Positions 5,536 through 5,780 of a stretch of DNA of 5,780 nucleotides are shown piece after piece (positions within the stretch are counted from its first letter, which is position 1; each line of letters starts with the position of its first letter). The notes below the pieces were generated by a model that saw only the letters and a list, made by a program, of their open reading frames with translations, searched no databases and was not told the origin of the DNA. Origin of the DNA: Candidatus Sericytochromatia bacterium (lineage in GTDB: Bacteria; Cyanobacteriota; Sericytochromatia; UBA7694; JACMQJ01); the NCBI GenBank assembly GCA_014377055.1, contig JACMQJ010000378.1, positions 1 through 5,780 on the forward strand, read 5' to 3'. The translations under genes and the position numbers were made by a program.

Positions 5536-5780
5536 ATGAAATTTTTACCAGCCTTACTCTCTTTAACTGTTGTCTTAAGCTCAGTTACAGCTTGCTCTAA
5601 CTATAATAAACAAGCAGAAGCTTATGATCAACAAAACTCTAGTACCAATGAAAAAGGGATGAAAGTAGAACACTTTACTTTGGATAATGGTCTAAATGTT
5701 TATTTAACTAAAAATAATCAAACACCAAGATTTAGAGCTGAAATTGCTGTAAAAACAGGAAGTAAAAGAGATCCTGCCAA
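5536..5780 (+). CDS. M16 (insulinase-family) metallopeptidase lipoprotein, N-terminal part
   Basis: The frame is open from the ATG at 5536 to the window edge, giving 81 complete codons. The start MKFLPALLSLTVVLSS followed by the lipobox VTAC predicts lipidation at Cys20, so the protein is anchored on the far side of the cytoplasmic membrane. After a polar Asn/Gln/Ser linker (about 21-40), residues about 43-81 match the opening of M16 peptidases: the strand FTLDNGLNVYLTKNN, then TPRFRAEIAVKTGSKRDPA. In this family the zinc motif HxxEH comes shortly after this point, so it falls just outside the window and catalytic competence cannot be judged. The family degrades or processes peptides with two-lobed chambers; the substrate here is unknown. 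The Shine-Dalgarno-like AAGAGGA (5517-5523) lies 12 bases before the ATG, a slightly long spacing, but the signal peptide fixes the start. Confidence 0.85.
   Translation, partial: MKFLPALLSLTVVLSSVTACSNYNKQAEAYDQQNSSTNEKGMKVEHFTLDNGLNVYLTKNNQTPRFRAEIAVKTGSKRDPA

Noticed and set aside
1..5780. CRISPR array, tRNA or rRNA genes, prophage or transposase genes
   Set aside because: No regularly spaced direct repeats, cloverleaf sequences or mobile-element proteins were found. The only repeats are the small intergenic palindromes listed.

Overview
The window is AT-rich bacterial DNA (roughly one third G+C by eye), with short intergenic gaps, Shine-Dalgarno-like sites, bacterial lipoprotein signal peptides and bacterial-type YchF. 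The standard code (TAG and TAA stops, TGG for Trp) gives intact reading frames. I cannot name the phylum. An AT-rich proteobacterium or one of the AT-rich candidate phyla would fit, and nothing here decides between them.

Layout from left to right: the 3' end of a subtilisin-like serine protease gene (+, 1-105); a convergent gap with a GC-rich hairpin (106-271); one very long gene on the minus strand (272-3649); a small Cys-rich lipoprotein gene, also minus (3725-3979); a divergent promoter region (3980-4158); ychF, the ribosome-associated GTPase/ATPase gene (+, 4159-5253); a 282-base gap holding a small perfect palindrome and a foldback repeat of about 127 bases; and the 5' end of an M16 (insulinase-family) metallopeptidase lipoprotein gene that runs off the window (+, 5536-5780).

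The centrepiece is the long minus-strand gene. Its N-terminal ~425 residues are a well-preserved leucine/valine/phenylalanine dehydrogenase (ELFV family) with the substrate and catalytic lysines, the catalytic Asp and the NAD-binding fold in place. The remaining ~675 residues follow a class I aminoacyl-tRNA synthetase of the valyl type from the start of the Rossmann core through the CP1 editing domain to the anticodon-binding helical domain. The synthetase half has lost the HIGH histidines, most of KMSKS, the editing-site threonines, the zinc Cys ligands and the C-terminal coiled coil. It reads as a catalytically dead ValRS joined in frame to an enzyme that could act on valine. My inference is that it may sense or bind valine or tRNA, by analogy with other aminoacyl-tRNA synthetase paralogues that became regulators.

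The small lipoprotein gene lies just upstream in the same direction and might share transcription with the fusion, although a good -10 box lies between them. ychF and the two peptidase genes look like unrelated housekeeping or envelope functions.
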